Positions 48,425-56,605 of a DNA stretch of 57,922 nt are shown piece by piece (within the stretch, counting starts at the first letter, position 1; the number at the start of each line of letters is the position of its first letter). The notes beneath the pieces are model-generated. The model was not told the DNA's origin, searched no databases, and saw only the letters and a list, made by a program, of their open reading frames with translations. The DNA comes from Clostridiales bacterium (GTDB lineage Bacteria; Bacillota; Clostridia; Caldicoprobacterales; DTU083): assembly GCA_012839095.1 (NCBI GenBank), contig DUOA01000091.1, forward strand, positions 1-57,922. Direction: 5' to 3'. Both the position numbers and the translations under genes were made by a program.

Positions 48425-48454
48425 TTGTATCCAATGTCCGAACTATAATATAAT
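48425..48454 (+). promoter_or_regulatory. Promoter of surE
   Basis: TTGTAT (48425-48430), 18 bases, TATAAT (48449-48454); a second TATAAT overlaps at 48444-48449. It is about 33 bases before the surE ATG. Confidence 0.65.
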
Positions 48455-48486
48455 AGATATTGAAATTGCTGAACAAAGGAGAAAAT

Positions 48487-49263
48487 ATGAAGTTTTTAGT
48501 ATCAAACGACGATGGTATTCATGCAGAAGGAATATTGCAGCTGGCTGCCAGTCTGACAGAGCTGGGAGAAGTAACCGTGGTCGCTCCGGACAGCGAGAGA
48601 AGTGCAGCGGGACATGCCATTACAATGCACCATCCGCTTCGGGTTCGAGAAATCAAGCTGCCAGGTCTGGATGCTCAGGCCTTTGCAGTCAATGGCACCC
48701 CTGCAGATTGTGTAAAACTGGGTATAGATGAACTACTGGCAGAAAGACCGGACTTTGTTTTTACCGGAATTAACAGAGGAGCCAATCTCAGTACTGATGT
48801 TCTGTACTCCGGGACAGTATCAGCAGCGATTGAAGGTTGCATAATGGGGGTGCGCTCTGCCGCCTTTTCATTGTTAGGCGGAAAGGAAATGGATTATTCT
48901 TTTGCAGGCAAGATAGCGGCTGAAGTGGCGAAGCTTATGTCCGAAAAGGATTTTACTGCTCAGACTCTGGTTAATGTTAATATTCCCAATGTACCCAAAG
49001 AACAAATAAAAGGCATGAAGGTTACCAGGCTGGGTATCAGGCGTTATGAAAAAAATTACGAAAAAAGAAATGATCCGAGAGGCAATGCTTATTACTGGCT
49101 GACAGGCAGGCTGATACATGAGTCCTTGGACGAAGATATTGATATGGAAGCCATCAGGAACAACTATATATCAATTACCCCTCTTCATTATGACCTTACC
49201 AGCTATGAAATGCTGGAATCCTTTAGGCAATGGGGTTTCGAAAATGAGTTTTACGGGCTTTGA
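48487..49263 (+). CDS. surE: 5'/3'-nucleotidase SurE
   Basis: Metal-dependent nucleoside-5'-(or 3')-monophosphatase linked to stationary-phase survival. The metal site is in SNDDGIHAEGI (about 5-15), VAPDSERSAAGHAITMH near 40, and NGTPADCV near 76; INRGANLSTDVLYSGTVSAAIEG follows. It has 258 residues from ATG 48487, with AAAGGAG 6 bases upstream. It is divergent from the minus-strand gene before it. Confidence 0.96.
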   Translation: MKFLVSNDDGIHAEGILQLAASLTELGEVTVVAPDSERSAAGHAITMHHPLRVREIKLPGLDAQAFAVNGTPADCVKLGIDELLAERPDFVFTGINRGANLSTDVLYSGTVSAAIEGCIMGVRSAAFSLLGGKEMDYSFAGKIAAEVAKLMSEKDFTAQTLVNVNIPNVPKEQIKGMKVTRLGIRRYEKNYEKRNDPRGNAYYWLTGRLIHESLDEDIDMEAIRNNYISITPLHYDLTSYEMLESFRQWGFENEFYGL

Positions 49264-49280
49264 CTGACCCTACATGCCTC

Positions 49281-49308
49281 TTGTCAAATTTGCCTGTTGT
49301 GGTAAAAT
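49281..49308 (+). promoter_or_regulatory. Possible promoter of the RpiR-family gene
   Basis: TTGTCA (49281-49286), 16 bases, TAAAAT (49303-49308), about 35 bases before the ATG. Confidence 0.5.
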
Positions 49309-49342
49309 AATGATGAACTGTGCAGAAAAGGAGCGTTTTTCG

Positions 49343-50206
49343 ATGAACAAACAGGACCTGATTCACCGCATAGAGTCTTACTATAAGAAAATGAGCAAGG
49401 GGCAGAAGTTGATAGCGGAATACATAATGAACAATTATGATAAAGCAGCTTTTATGACAGCTGCCAGGCTTGGTGAGGTTGTAGGCGTAAGTGAATCTAC
49501 GGTAGTCCGTTTTGCAGGCGTCCTCGACTATGACGGATATCCAAAACTGCAAAAAGCACTACAGGAATTGATCCGCAACAAACTTACCACGGTTCAACGC
49601 ATCGAATTATCTTCTGAATTGGATCAGGCAGTTGTTCTTAAAAGTGTTCTTAAGGCGGACATGCAAAATATCCGTCAAACTATCGATGAAACAGACAACG
49701 AAGTCTTTAATGATGTAGTTAATAAATTTCTGCAGGCAAGGCACATCTATGTACTTGGATTGCGCAGCGCTTCTCCACTGGCACAGTTTATGGGTTATTA
49801 TCTGAACTTTGTATTTGACAATGTAAGAATAGTAACTTCTGGTGTCAGTGATATTTTTGAACAGCTGTTTCATATAGGACGGGGAGACTTGCTGATTGGA
49901 ATCAGTTTTCCCAGATATGCCAGTCGAACTATTGAGGCCATGAGATTTTCCAGAGAAAGAGGCGCACACACAGTTGCTCTTACTGACAGCATGCTGTCTC
50001 CTTTAACCGACTATGCAGACTGCACTCTTTTGGCCAGAAGTGACATGGCTTCCTTTGTTGATTCTTTAGTAGCTCCGCTCAGCCTGATCAATGCGCTCAT
50101 AGTTGCCATCGGACAAATAAAAAAAGCAGAAATCTCTTCCCGCTTTCACCAACTTGAGGATATATGGGCAGAATATCAGGTATATGTGGAAAAATACAAA
50201 GGATGA
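49343..50206 (+). CDS. MurR/RpiR-family transcriptional regulator (HTH + SIS)
   Basis: A 287-residue regulator. The N-terminal HTH_6 domain (about 1-77) has QKLIAEYIMNNYDKAAFMTAARLGEVVGVSESTVVRFA spread over it, the usual RpiR recognition region. The SIS domain (about 120-255) binds phosphosugars, with LGLRSASPLAQFMGYY near 137 and GISFPRYASRTIEAM near 185. The effector is unknown; sugar phosphates or MurNAc-6-P are typical. No sugar operon adjoins it, so its target is elsewhere. AAAGGAG precedes the ATG by 9 bases. Confidence 0.92.
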   Translation: MNKQDLIHRIESYYKKMSKGQKLIAEYIMNNYDKAAFMTAARLGEVVGVSESTVVRFAGVLDYDGYPKLQKALQELIRNKLTTVQRIELSSELDQAVVLKSVLKADMQNIRQTIDETDNEVFNDVVNKFLQARHIYVLGLRSASPLAQFMGYYLNFVFDNVRIVTSGVSDIFEQLFHIGRGDLLIGISFPRYASRTIEAMRFSRERGAHTVALTDSMLSPLTDYADCTLLARSDMASFVDSLVAPLSLINALIVAIGQIKKAEISSRFHQLEDIWAEYQVYVEKYKG

Positions 50207-50245
50207 GAATTCCTGCATCAGACGCTTAACCTGCCGGGAGGAACC

Positions 50246-50857
50246 ATGTATATTTATCTGACACGCCACGGAGAAACTATTTGGAATATTCAACGGAGAA
50301 CCCAGGGTATCCGTGATACTGAGCTTTCCGACAGAGGGATACGTCAGGCAGAAGTGCTGGCGGAGAAGCTCTCCGGTGAATCTTTCTCTCAGATATATTC
50401 CAGCACCTTGAAACGCGCTTATCATACAGCAGCTGTCATTGGGGAAAGACACAGTATTTGTCCTGTCAAAAGGAAGGAACTAAATGAAGTCAATTTCGGT
50501 GTGTGGGAGGGTCTGACCCGAAATCAGATTGAAGCTGAATATCCGGGGCAATTGGACAGACATCGAAAGGATTTTTCTTTTGAACCCCACCAGGGCGAAT
50601 CCTTATACTCTCTGCAAAACAGAATTTGTAATTTTATACAATATATTCAAGACAGACATAATGCTGATGATGAGCGGATACTGGTGGTTGCCCATTCTTA
50701 TCCTGTTCGAATGTTGATTGTGAAGTTATTGGGATTTCCCCTCAGGCACTTATGGGACTTTCAACTGGACAATACAGGGATAAGCATTATTCAATGGAAA
50801 TCCGATAGAAGGCGGCTGGTATGTCTGAATGATACCAGTCACCTGTCCGGACTATGA
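50246..50857 (+). CDS. Histidine phosphatase family protein (phosphoglycerate-mutase-like)
   Basis: A 203-residue branch-1 histidine phosphatase. The phosphorylated His is in LTRHGETIWN (RHG, about 6-13); the second His is in VVAHSYPVRML near 148. The acid residue lies in NEVNFGVWEGLTRNQIE near 80. Relatives include CobC alpha-ribazole phosphatase and broad-specificity phosphatases; with no cobalamin genes nearby the substrate is open. A weak GGGAGGA SD lies 4-10 bases before the ATG. Confidence 0.88.
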   Translation: MYIYLTRHGETIWNIQRRTQGIRDTELSDRGIRQAEVLAEKLSGESFSQIYSSTLKRAYHTAAVIGERHSICPVKRKELNEVNFGVWEGLTRNQIEAEYPGQLDRHRKDFSFEPHQGESLYSLQNRICNFIQYIQDRHNADDERILVVAHSYPVRMLIVKLLGFPLRHLWDFQLDNTGISIIQWKSDRRRLVCLNDTSHLSGL

Positions 50858-50904
50858 CTTCATATACAGTGCATGCAGCACATGTTAACCAGGAGGTATA
50901 GCTT

Positions 50905-51318
50905 ATGGAAATTCCCGGAAGCAAGGAAGCATCAAGAGCAGCATTACGCATGGCACTAACCCGGAATCGTGAGGATGAGAGGGAACTAAAAACGGAAATG
51001 CAAAAACATGGAATTCTTGCCGCTGCTGTAGATTATGGCGGAGAATTTATTCCTTCTATCACCAGGATCATTGAAAGGGCAGTGGTAGCTGCTAAAAGAG
51101 AAGGTTTGATAAAGGATTCTCATGGAGAAGAAGGTGCTGTAGCAGGAGCGGCCCGTGAAGCCTTGTCACAGATTATGCCAAAGGCTCTGGGGTTGAATGT
51201 CGGCGGTAAAATTGGGATTTCCAGAAATCAGGACCATATCTGTGTCGCCCTTTTCTTCGGAATCGGGCTCCTGCATCTGAATGAAGTTGCAATAGGGCTG
51301 GGCCATCGTGTAGTATAG
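50905..51318 (+). CDS. HutP-family RNA-binding protein, without the expected metal-binding histidines
   Basis: A 137-residue protein that aligns by eye with HutP, the Bacillus histidine-activated antiterminator. HGILAAAVDYGGEFIPS, RIIERAVVAAKREGLI, GAAREAL and a closing HICVALFFGIGLL, AIGLGHRVV follow the HutP fold. In Bacillus HutP, His73, His77 and His138 bind Mg with L-histidine; the corresponding places here appear to be Gly, Gly and Asn. So it may bind RNA but not sense histidine the same way. No hut genes are nearby. The next gene, an AroH-CMK fusion, begins 10 bases later. AGGAGGT precedes the ATG. Confidence 0.75.
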   Translation: MEIPGSKEASRAALRMALTRNREDERELKTEMQKHGILAAAVDYGGEFIPSITRIIERAVVAAKREGLIKDSHGEEGAVAGAAREALSQIMPKALGLNVGGKIGISRNQDHICVALFFGIGLLHLNEVAIGLGHRVV

Positions 51319-51328
51319 GAGAGTGGAT

Positions 51329-52342
51329 ATGAAATTTTACGCTTTAAGAGGTGCTACCACTGTTACTAAAAACGATAGAGATGAGATTTTACTGAGAACA
51401 ACAGAGCTGATCAGACAGTTATTGAATGAAAACTCATTGGATTGTAAAGATATAGTCAGTATCATCTTCACTGCCACAAAGGATATTGATGCCGTTTATC
51501 CGGCTGTGGCAGCCAGAAAAATGGGTATGACATCCGTTCCGCTGATGTGCTGCCAGGAAATGGACGTGAAAGGCAGCCTGCCCATGTGTATCCGCGTTAT
51601 GATGCATATCCAGCTGGAGGAAGAGAGAGTGTTAAGTCCTGTATATCTGGAGAAAGCAGTTGTCTTAAGACCAGACATTGCTAAACTGACCATAGCCATA
51701 GATGGGCCTGCGGGAGCCGGAAAAAGCACAGTTGCCAGGCTGCTGGCAAAAAGAATGGGTATTTTGTACCTGGATACAGGCGCCATGTATCGGGCAATGG
51801 CATTAAAGGTATTAAAACAGGGAGGGGATCCCGCCAAACCGGAAGATGTCATTCCCTTACTGGCAGATACCGATATTCAGGTTCAACACGGAAATGGTGA
51901 TCAAACCATAATGCTGGACGGACGAGATGTAACCAGCGAAATCCGGGCCAACAGCGTTTCAAATGCTGCTTCAGATGTGGCTACCATTCCTGAAGTACGC
52001 ATTAAACTGGTGGAACTCCAGCGTGGAATTGCAGAGCAAGTCTCTCTTGTCATGGATGGAAGAGACATCGGTACTCATGTGATGCCGGATGCTGCGCTTA
52101 AGGTTTTTCTTACCGCCGCACCTGAAGAAAGAGCCCGTCGCAGGTGGAAAGAATTAAAGCAGAAGGGAAATCTTAATATTGATTTTGATACTATTTTAAA
52201 TGAAATTATAAAACGGGATGAAAATGACAGCAAGAGAACATATGCCCCGCTGAAAAAAGCGGATGACGCAGTATTGATTGATACCACACAAAAATCTATA
52301 GAACAAGTAGTGGATGAGATTGAAAGCCTGCTGAAGAACTAA
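51329..52342 (+). CDS. Fusion of AroH-type chorismate mutase and cytidylate kinase
   Basis: One 337-residue frame carries two complete enzymes. Residues 1-117 are an AroH chorismate mutase: LRGATTV at the start, ATKDIDAVYPA, MCCQEMDVKGSLPMCIRVMM and VYLEKAVVLRPD hold the active-site Arg, Cys/Glu, Arg and Tyr. Residues 118-337 are CMP kinase: KLTIAIDGPAGAGKST (Walker A), DTGAMYRAMA, MDGRDIGTHV and RDENDSKR. There is no linker: the usual CMK start follows directly after the usual AroH end. ATG at 51329 has AGGAG 7 bases upstream. It links the aromatic pathway and pyrimidine nucleotide supply; plsC follows, as it follows cmk elsewhere. Confidence 0.93.
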   Translation: MKFYALRGATTVTKNDRDEILLRTTELIRQLLNENSLDCKDIVSIIFTATKDIDAVYPAVAARKMGMTSVPLMCCQEMDVKGSLPMCIRVMMHIQLEEERVLSPVYLEKAVVLRPDIAKLTIAIDGPAGAGKSTVARLLAKRMGILYLDTGAMYRAMALKVLKQGGDPAKPEDVIPLLADTDIQVQHGNGDQTIMLDGRDVTSEIRANSVSNAASDVATIPEVRIKLVELQRGIAEQVSLVMDGRDIGTHVMPDAALKVFLTAAPEERARRRWKELKQKGNLNIDFDTILNEIIKRDENDSKRTYAPLKKADDAVLIDTTQKSIEQVVDEIESLLKN

Positions 52343-52356
52343 CGGAGGAAGCGGAT

Positions 52357-52941
52357 TTGTTATACTATATTATTCGTGCTATTCTAGTGCCATTTGTCTA
52401 TCTCCTATTTTGGCCGAAGATCCAGGGTAAGGAGAATTTACCAACTGAAGGAAGTGCCATTATTTTTTCCAACCACACTTCTCTTTTTGATCCCATTGTA
52501 CTTGGCTGCCTTCTGCCCAGAAAAATCTATTTCATGGCAAAACAGGAGCTGTTCCGTATTAAGCCATTCGCACTGTTTATGAAGGGTTTGGGAGCTTTTC
52601 CGGTGAAAAGAGGTACTGCAGATATAAGCGCTGTGAAAACTGCCCTTTATACCCTCAGGAAAGGAGAGGTATTTGGTATTTTTCCGGAAGGAACACGAAG
52701 CCGGGATGGAAACATGCAGCAGTTTACCCATGGCACCGCTGCCATTGCACTAAAATCACGGGCGATTACCGTTCCGGTGGTCATAACAGGCGGATATAGA
52801 TTGTTTCGCCCGATTCAGGTAATTGTAGGTAAGCCGCTGGATTTGGAGAAGTATTATGGAAATAAATCCAATTCCGAATTGCTGGACAAAGTGTCAGAAG
52901 AAATGATGGAAGCTGTGAAATCCTTGGTCCCATTCCAATAA
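52357..52941 (+). CDS. plsC: 1-acyl-sn-glycerol-3-phosphate acyltransferase
   Basis: Membrane-associated enzyme making phosphatidic acid, the substrate for CdsA. HX4D motif NHTSLFD is at 39-45 (His40, Asp45); the phosphate-binding FPEGTRS is near 108, and VPVVITGGYRLF follows. One N-terminal hydrophobic segment (about 5-20) is visible. Length 194 is the compact form. TTG at 52357 has GGAGGAAG 8 bases upstream. In many Clostridia ispH comes next; here a 383-base gap follows. Confidence 0.94.
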   Translation: MLYYIIRAILVPFVYLLFWPKIQGKENLPTEGSAIIFSNHTSLFDPIVLGCLLPRKIYFMAKQELFRIKPFALFMKGLGAFPVKRGTADISAVKTALYTLRKGEVFGIFPEGTRSRDGNMQQFTHGTAAIALKSRAITVPVVITGGYRLFRPIQVIVGKPLDLEKYYGNKSNSELLDKVSEEMMEAVKSLVPFQ

Positions 52942-53324
52942 AGGGCTGGAAAATAGTTAAATCCTGATTTCCTTGGTTTAAATTTTATTTAAAAGAAGGA
53001 TTTAGTCATATAATATCGAAAAAGTATAATATTAAGTTATAGATGTGATTCCTGTTTTCATGATCTATCATGAATTCGAATGTTCCTAGTTATTTAAGAA
53101 ACAAGTATTTCGCTTTTGATTTATTTAGGGGGGCTTATATCGCGGATCTGATATAATCTATTGTTATTTTCATAGGAAATATAAAAAAGAAATAATATGT
53201 AATTATAGGAAATTCGATCATCACAGGGGCACATCAATAGTGGAATATACAATCGATGTTGAATTCATTCCCTACAGATATTCAACAGGTCAGATTGCAT
53301 GGATTTTAAGGAGGTACTAATTCA
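52942..53324 (+). other. Long AT-rich gap between plsC and the S1-protein gene
   Basis: No protein gene is seen. The gap holds a possible hairpin AAATCCT/AGGATTT with an inner TTTAAA pair (about 52960-53003), three TATAAT boxes (53009, 53025 and 53152; the last with an upstream TG), two copies of ATAGGAAAT about 37 bases apart (near 53171 and 53211), and the S1 leader hairpin. It probably contains the S1 promoter and a long leader. ispH often occupies this position in relatives. Confidence 0.6.
53257..53287 (+). promoter_or_regulatory. Hairpin just before the S1-protein start
   Basis: TGTTGAAT (53257-53264) and ATTCAACA (53280-53287) form a perfect 8-bp stem with a 15-base loop, 20 bases before the SD AAGGAGGT. 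Autoregulation by S1 binding is a possibility, not shown. Confidence 0.4.
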
Positions 53325-54869
53325 ATGAGCGATATGAAGGATGAAATCATGGAAAAAGATATAGCTGAAACTGCTGTTACACAGCAGGAAGAAGCAGTTT
53401 CGTCCGTGAATGAAGAAAACCAGGCGGCTGTTGATCCGTTGGAGCAAGCTGCCTCTGCTGCCAATGAACAGGAAGAAAATACCGGATCCGTAAGCGAGCA
53501 AGAGCAAGTTGCTGCTGAATCCACCGACGACAAAGAAGAACCTGAAGCAGCACAGGAAGAAGAAGCTGCTCCCGTTATCGAAACAGCCGCTGCTGATGAT
53601 TCAGGAGAGTCAGATGAACCAGACGAAGCAAGTGAGCCGGAAGCGGCAGTCGAACCGGGAGAGCCGGATGAACCTGATTCTGAGAAATCAGATGAATTAC
53701 AAAAAACAGAAGAAGAAGCAAAAGAAGAAACCATGGATGATTTTGATATTGTATCCTTGCATCCCGGACAAATCGTAAAGGGAAAAATTCTCCGGGTTAC
53801 AGAAGATGAGATAATCGTAAATGTCGGATACAAGTCCGATGGAGTTGTTGCCAGAAACGATATCATGCTGGAAGAGGACAAGCCTCTCCCTGAAGTATTT
53901 CATGAAGGCGATGACATTGAGGTGGAAGTAAAAAAAGTGAATGATGGTGAAGGCAACGTTATACTCTCGCAGAAAAATGTAGTCAGGCATCAGGCATGGA
54001 AAGCAATCGAAGAAGCATTCCGAAATAAACAGGAACTAACCGGTATCTGCAAGGAAGTTGTAAAAGGCGGTGTTCTGGCTAATATCAAAGGTTTTTCTGC
54101 ATTTGTTCCCGCTTCACAATTGTCTCTTCGCTACGTAGCCGATCTTACCTCTTTTGTTGGTCAGCGGCTTCGGTTACAGATACTAGAAATAGACAAAAAG
54201 CGAAATAGGGTAGTGGCATCACAAAGGGCTGTTCTGGAGGCAGAAGAAGCTCTGAAAAGACAGCAGGTATGGGACAATATTAAGGAAGGGCAGCTCATAA
54301 GCGGTGAAGTCAAGCGTCTTACCAATTTCGGTGCCTTTGTGGATATTGGTGGTGTTGACGGTCTGATCCACATTTCCGATCTATCCTGGGGTCATATCAA
54401 GAGCCCGAAACAAGTTGTTACTGAAGGGCAGCAGGTTGAAGTTCTGGTACTGTCCGTTGATAAGGAAAACAACAGAATCTCGCTGGGCTACAAGCAAACC
54501 TTGCCTCATCCATGGGACAACATAGAAGAGAAATACCCCGTAGGACAAATCTTCCAGGGAAAAGTGGTACGAATCACCACATTCGGGGCATTTGTTGAAT
54601 TAGAACCGGGAGTAGACGGCTTGGTTCACATCTCCCAAATCTCCGACAAACGGGTAGACAAAGTGGAGGATGTCCTTAAGACCGGTGATATGGTTTCCGT
54701 CAAGGTGCTCAATGTCAAACCTGATGACAAAAGGATTAGTCTCAGCATAAGAGAGGCATTGGAGAAGCCAGAGAAGAAACAGCAGGAGCAGCGGGAAACC
54801 CCTTTTGTAAAAGAGGATATGACTGTTTCCCTGGGCGACTTCTTTCCTGAACTAAATGAAAAAGAGTAA
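53325..54869 (+). CDS. rpsA: 30S ribosomal protein S1-like, four S1 repeats with a long acidic N-terminus
   Basis: A 514-residue RNA-binding protein. S1 repeats lie at about 146-215, 235-300, 322-390 and 407-475. The third and fourth are canonical ([41 protein letters not shown]). The first 140 residues are very rich in Glu, Asp, Ala and Ser with no hydrophobic stretch, so disordered. Typical clostridial S1-like proteins are about 380-400 residues or fused to IspH; here the acidic tail stands where IspH would be. AAGGAGG precedes the ATG by 9 bases, and the strong terminator shows a single-gene unit. Confidence 0.93.
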   Translation: MSDMKDEIMEKDIAETAVTQQEEAVSSVNEENQAAVDPLEQAASAANEQEENTGSVSEQEQVAAESTDDKEEPEAAQEEEAAPVIETAAADDSGESDEPDEASEPEAAVEPGEPDEPDSEKSDELQKTEEEAKEETMDDFDIVSLHPGQIVKGKILRVTEDEIIVNVGYKSDGVVARNDIMLEEDKPLPEVFHEGDDIEVEVKKVNDGEGNVILSQKNVVRHQAWKAIEEAFRNKQELTGICKEVVKGGVLANIKGFSAFVPASQLSLRYVADLTSFVGQRLRLQILEIDKKRNRVVASQRAVLEAEEALKRQQVWDNIKEGQLISGEVKRLTNFGAFVDIGGVDGLIHISDLSWGHIKSPKQVVTEGQQVEVLVLSVDKENNRISLGYKQTLPHPWDNIEEKYPVGQIFQGKVVRITTFGAFVELEPGVDGLVHISQISDKRVDKVEDVLKTGDMVSVKVLNVKPDDKRISLSIREALEKPEKKQQEQRETPFVKEDMTVSLGDFFPELNEKE

Positions 54870-54892
54870 TTTAATCATTGACTGAATGATTC

Positions 54893-54922
54893 AAAAAACC
54901 GAAGCTTAAGCTTCGGTTTTTT
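54893..54922 (+). terminator. Rho-independent terminator after the S1 gene
   Basis: A fully palindromic 30-base element, AAAAAACCGAAGCTT (54893-54907) with AAGCTTCGGTTTTTT (54908-54922). It can work in both directions. Confidence 0.92.
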
Positions 54923-54991
54923 AGTATAAATCTACGTTTTCCGGGAAAAATAAATTCAACCTCACAAAATACAGTGAGACCCCTTTATTCG

Positions 54992-55020
54992 GCCGTGTTA
55001 CAAGCACGGCTTATTTTTAT
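54992..55020 (+). terminator. Second terminator-like hairpin before spoVAC
   Basis: GCCGTG (54992-54997) pairs with CACGGC (55005-55010) around TTACAAG, then TTATTTTTAT. A small CTCAC/GTGAG hairpin lies just upstream (54961-54978). With the S1 terminator already 70 bases upstream, it either backs it up or ends a small RNA. Confidence 0.55.
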
Positions 55021-55051
55021 ATACTACCCTGATTTACTGTTTTTGTATTGC

Positions 55052-55081
55052 TGCATTATTTGAGACATGAAAGACATACTA
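55052..55081 (+). promoter_or_regulatory. Sigma-G-like promoter of spoVAC-spoVAD-spoVAE
   Basis: TGCATT (55052-55057), 17 bases, CATACTA (55075-55081). The -10 box is a perfect forespore sigma-G motif and the -35 box has one mismatch. The spoVA operon is a sigma-G unit in Bacillus. Confidence 0.65.
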
Positions 55082-55113
55082 AAAAAGAGATGCTTACAGA
55101 AAGAGTGAGTATA

Positions 55114-55584
55114 ATGCCTAAAAAGAAAAAGAATACGCCAATTCAGAAGGATTATCAGATTTTGGCCAAAAAATTAGAGCCCAAGAGAAATGTAGCACTG
55201 AACGTAATAAGGGCCTTTTTTACAGGAGGAATAATCTGTACTGTGTCTCAACTACTGCAGAACATTTTCATTCTCTACTTCGGATTTGATGAATCACAGG
55301 CAGGCAACCCTGCTATTGCTGTCTTGATTATGTTGTCTGCTTTACTGACAGGACTCGGAGTGTATGATCATATTGCTCAATGGGCCGGAGCCGGTATATC
55401 AGTACCCATTACAGGATTTGCCAACAGCATTGCTTCTGCAGCCATAGAACATCGCAGTGAAGGCTATGTTCTCGGTGTTGGCGGTAACATGTTCAAAATA
55501 GCAGGGCCCGTTATTGTCTTCGGTACCTTTTCTGCCTTTGTAACAGCAATTATAAAAATACTGTTAAAAGCGATGGGAGGATAA
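55114..55584 (+). CDS. spoVAC: Stage V sporulation protein AC
   Basis: Spore inner-membrane protein of the SpoVA channel that loads and releases Ca-dipicolinate; in Bacillus SpoVAC acts as a mechanosensitive channel. It has 156 residues: a basic N-terminus (KKKKNTPIQKDYQILAKKLEPKRN), then four to five membrane segments with AFFTGGIICTVSQ, MLSALLTGLGVYDHIAQWAGAG and PITGFANSIASAAIEHRSEG. ATG 55114 fits a transcript starting near 55089; ATG 55090 would be leaderless. SpoVAD follows after one base. Confidence 0.95.
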   Translation: MPKKKKNTPIQKDYQILAKKLEPKRNVALNVIRAFFTGGIICTVSQLLQNIFILYFGFDESQAGNPAIAVLIMLSALLTGLGVYDHIAQWAGAGISVPITGFANSIASAAIEHRSEGYVLGVGGNMFKIAGPVIVFGTFSAFVTAIIKILLKAMGG

Positions 55585-55585
55585 T

Positions 55586-56593
55586 ATGCTTGTAGGTCGA
55601 CAGTCCTGGAGATTTGATACAAGACCGGTGATTCTGTCATCTGCTGTTGTTGGCGGCCCTTTTGAAGCGCAATGCCCCTTAGCGGATGATTTTGACTATT
55701 TTCACGATGATCTCTGGCTTCAACAGGACAGCTTCGAAAAAGCAGAGGTAAAACTGCTGGAGCATGCCTGTGAAAAGGCATTGGAGAAGGCAGGACTAAA
55801 AAGCCAGGATATAAACTTTCTCTTAAGCGGCGACTTGGACAACCAGATAACCTCCAGCAGTTTTGCTGCCAGGGGGCTGAAAATTCCTTATCTGGGATTA
55901 TTCGGAGCCTGCTCCACATCCATGGAGGGCCTGGCATTGGCCAGCAAAATTATAGATAATGACGGAGCCAACTATGTTATGGCTGCTACAGCCAGTCATA
56001 ATGCAGCAGCAGAGAAGCAGTTCAGGTATCCTACCGAATATGGAGCGCAAAAACCGCCAACCGCTCAATGGACGGTTACAGGTGCAGGAGCAGTAATTCT
56101 TGGCCGGGAAGGAAAGGGGCCGCGAATTATTTCCGCTACAATAGGCAAGGTAGTTGATTTGGGTATATCTGATCCCTTCAATATGGGCGCAGCCATGGCT
56201 CCGGCTGCAGTTGATACAATTGAAGTCCATTTGAATGAAATGAATTTGGAATCGGATTATTATGATTTGATTGCAACCGGAGATCTGGGTTTCACAGGCT
56301 ATTCCATTGCATGTGAACTGATGCAGAAAAGGGGGATCAAGATGGATAACAATCGTTATACTGATTGCGGCATCCTGATCTACGGTAACGATCCCAAAGT
56401 ATTCTCCGGTGCAAGCGGCTGTGCATGCAGTGCTGCTGTAACTTACGGGCATTTTTTCAATCGTATGAAACGCGGCGAGTTAAAAAGAATCCTGATAGCC
56501 GCAACAGGAGCTTTACTGTCTCCCATGTCTTATCAGCAAAAGGAAAGTATTCCCTGTATTGCACATGCCGTGTCTATTGAGTATATTCAGTAA
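55586..56593 (+). CDS. spoVAD: Stage V sporulation protein AD
   Basis: Thiolase-fold protein on the outer side of the spore inner membrane; it binds dipicolinic acid directly in Bacillus. Length 335 is normal. SGDLDNQITSSSFAARGL near 80, GLFGACSTSMEGLALAS near 110, GAQKPPTAQWTVTGAGA near 155 and the GATGALLSPMSYQQ-type end (AATGALLSPMSYQQKESIP) are family-typical. No signal peptide is seen, as in relatives. The AGGATA at the end of spoVAC serves as a weak SD. Confidence 0.96.
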   Translation: MLVGRQSWRFDTRPVILSSAVVGGPFEAQCPLADDFDYFHDDLWLQQDSFEKAEVKLLEHACEKALEKAGLKSQDINFLLSGDLDNQITSSSFAARGLKIPYLGLFGACSTSMEGLALASKIIDNDGANYVMAATASHNAAAEKQFRYPTEYGAQKPPTAQWTVTGAGAVILGREGKGPRIISATIGKVVDLGISDPFNMGAAMAPAAVDTIEVHLNEMNLESDYYDLIATGDLGFTGYSIACELMQKRGIKMDNNRYTDCGILIYGNDPKVFSGASGCACSAAVTYGHFFNRMKRGELKRILIAATGALLSPMSYQQKESIPCIAHAVSIEYIQ

Positions 56594-56605
56594 AGGAGTC
56601 ATGTT

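Noticed and set aside
51640-51720. Frameshift or lost stop joining aroH and cmk as a sequencing artefact
   Set aside because: Both domains are complete, in one frame, and meet at their natural ends without a stray tail; a simple artefact would usually leave extra or missing residues. Read data would still be worth checking.
53306-53881. Minus-strand Ser-rich frame of 191 codons opposite the S1-protein N-terminus
   Set aside because: It is the antisense of Glu/Ala/Asp-rich codons, which read as Ser/Ala/Val on the other strand. No SD or family similarity; the plus-strand gene has both.
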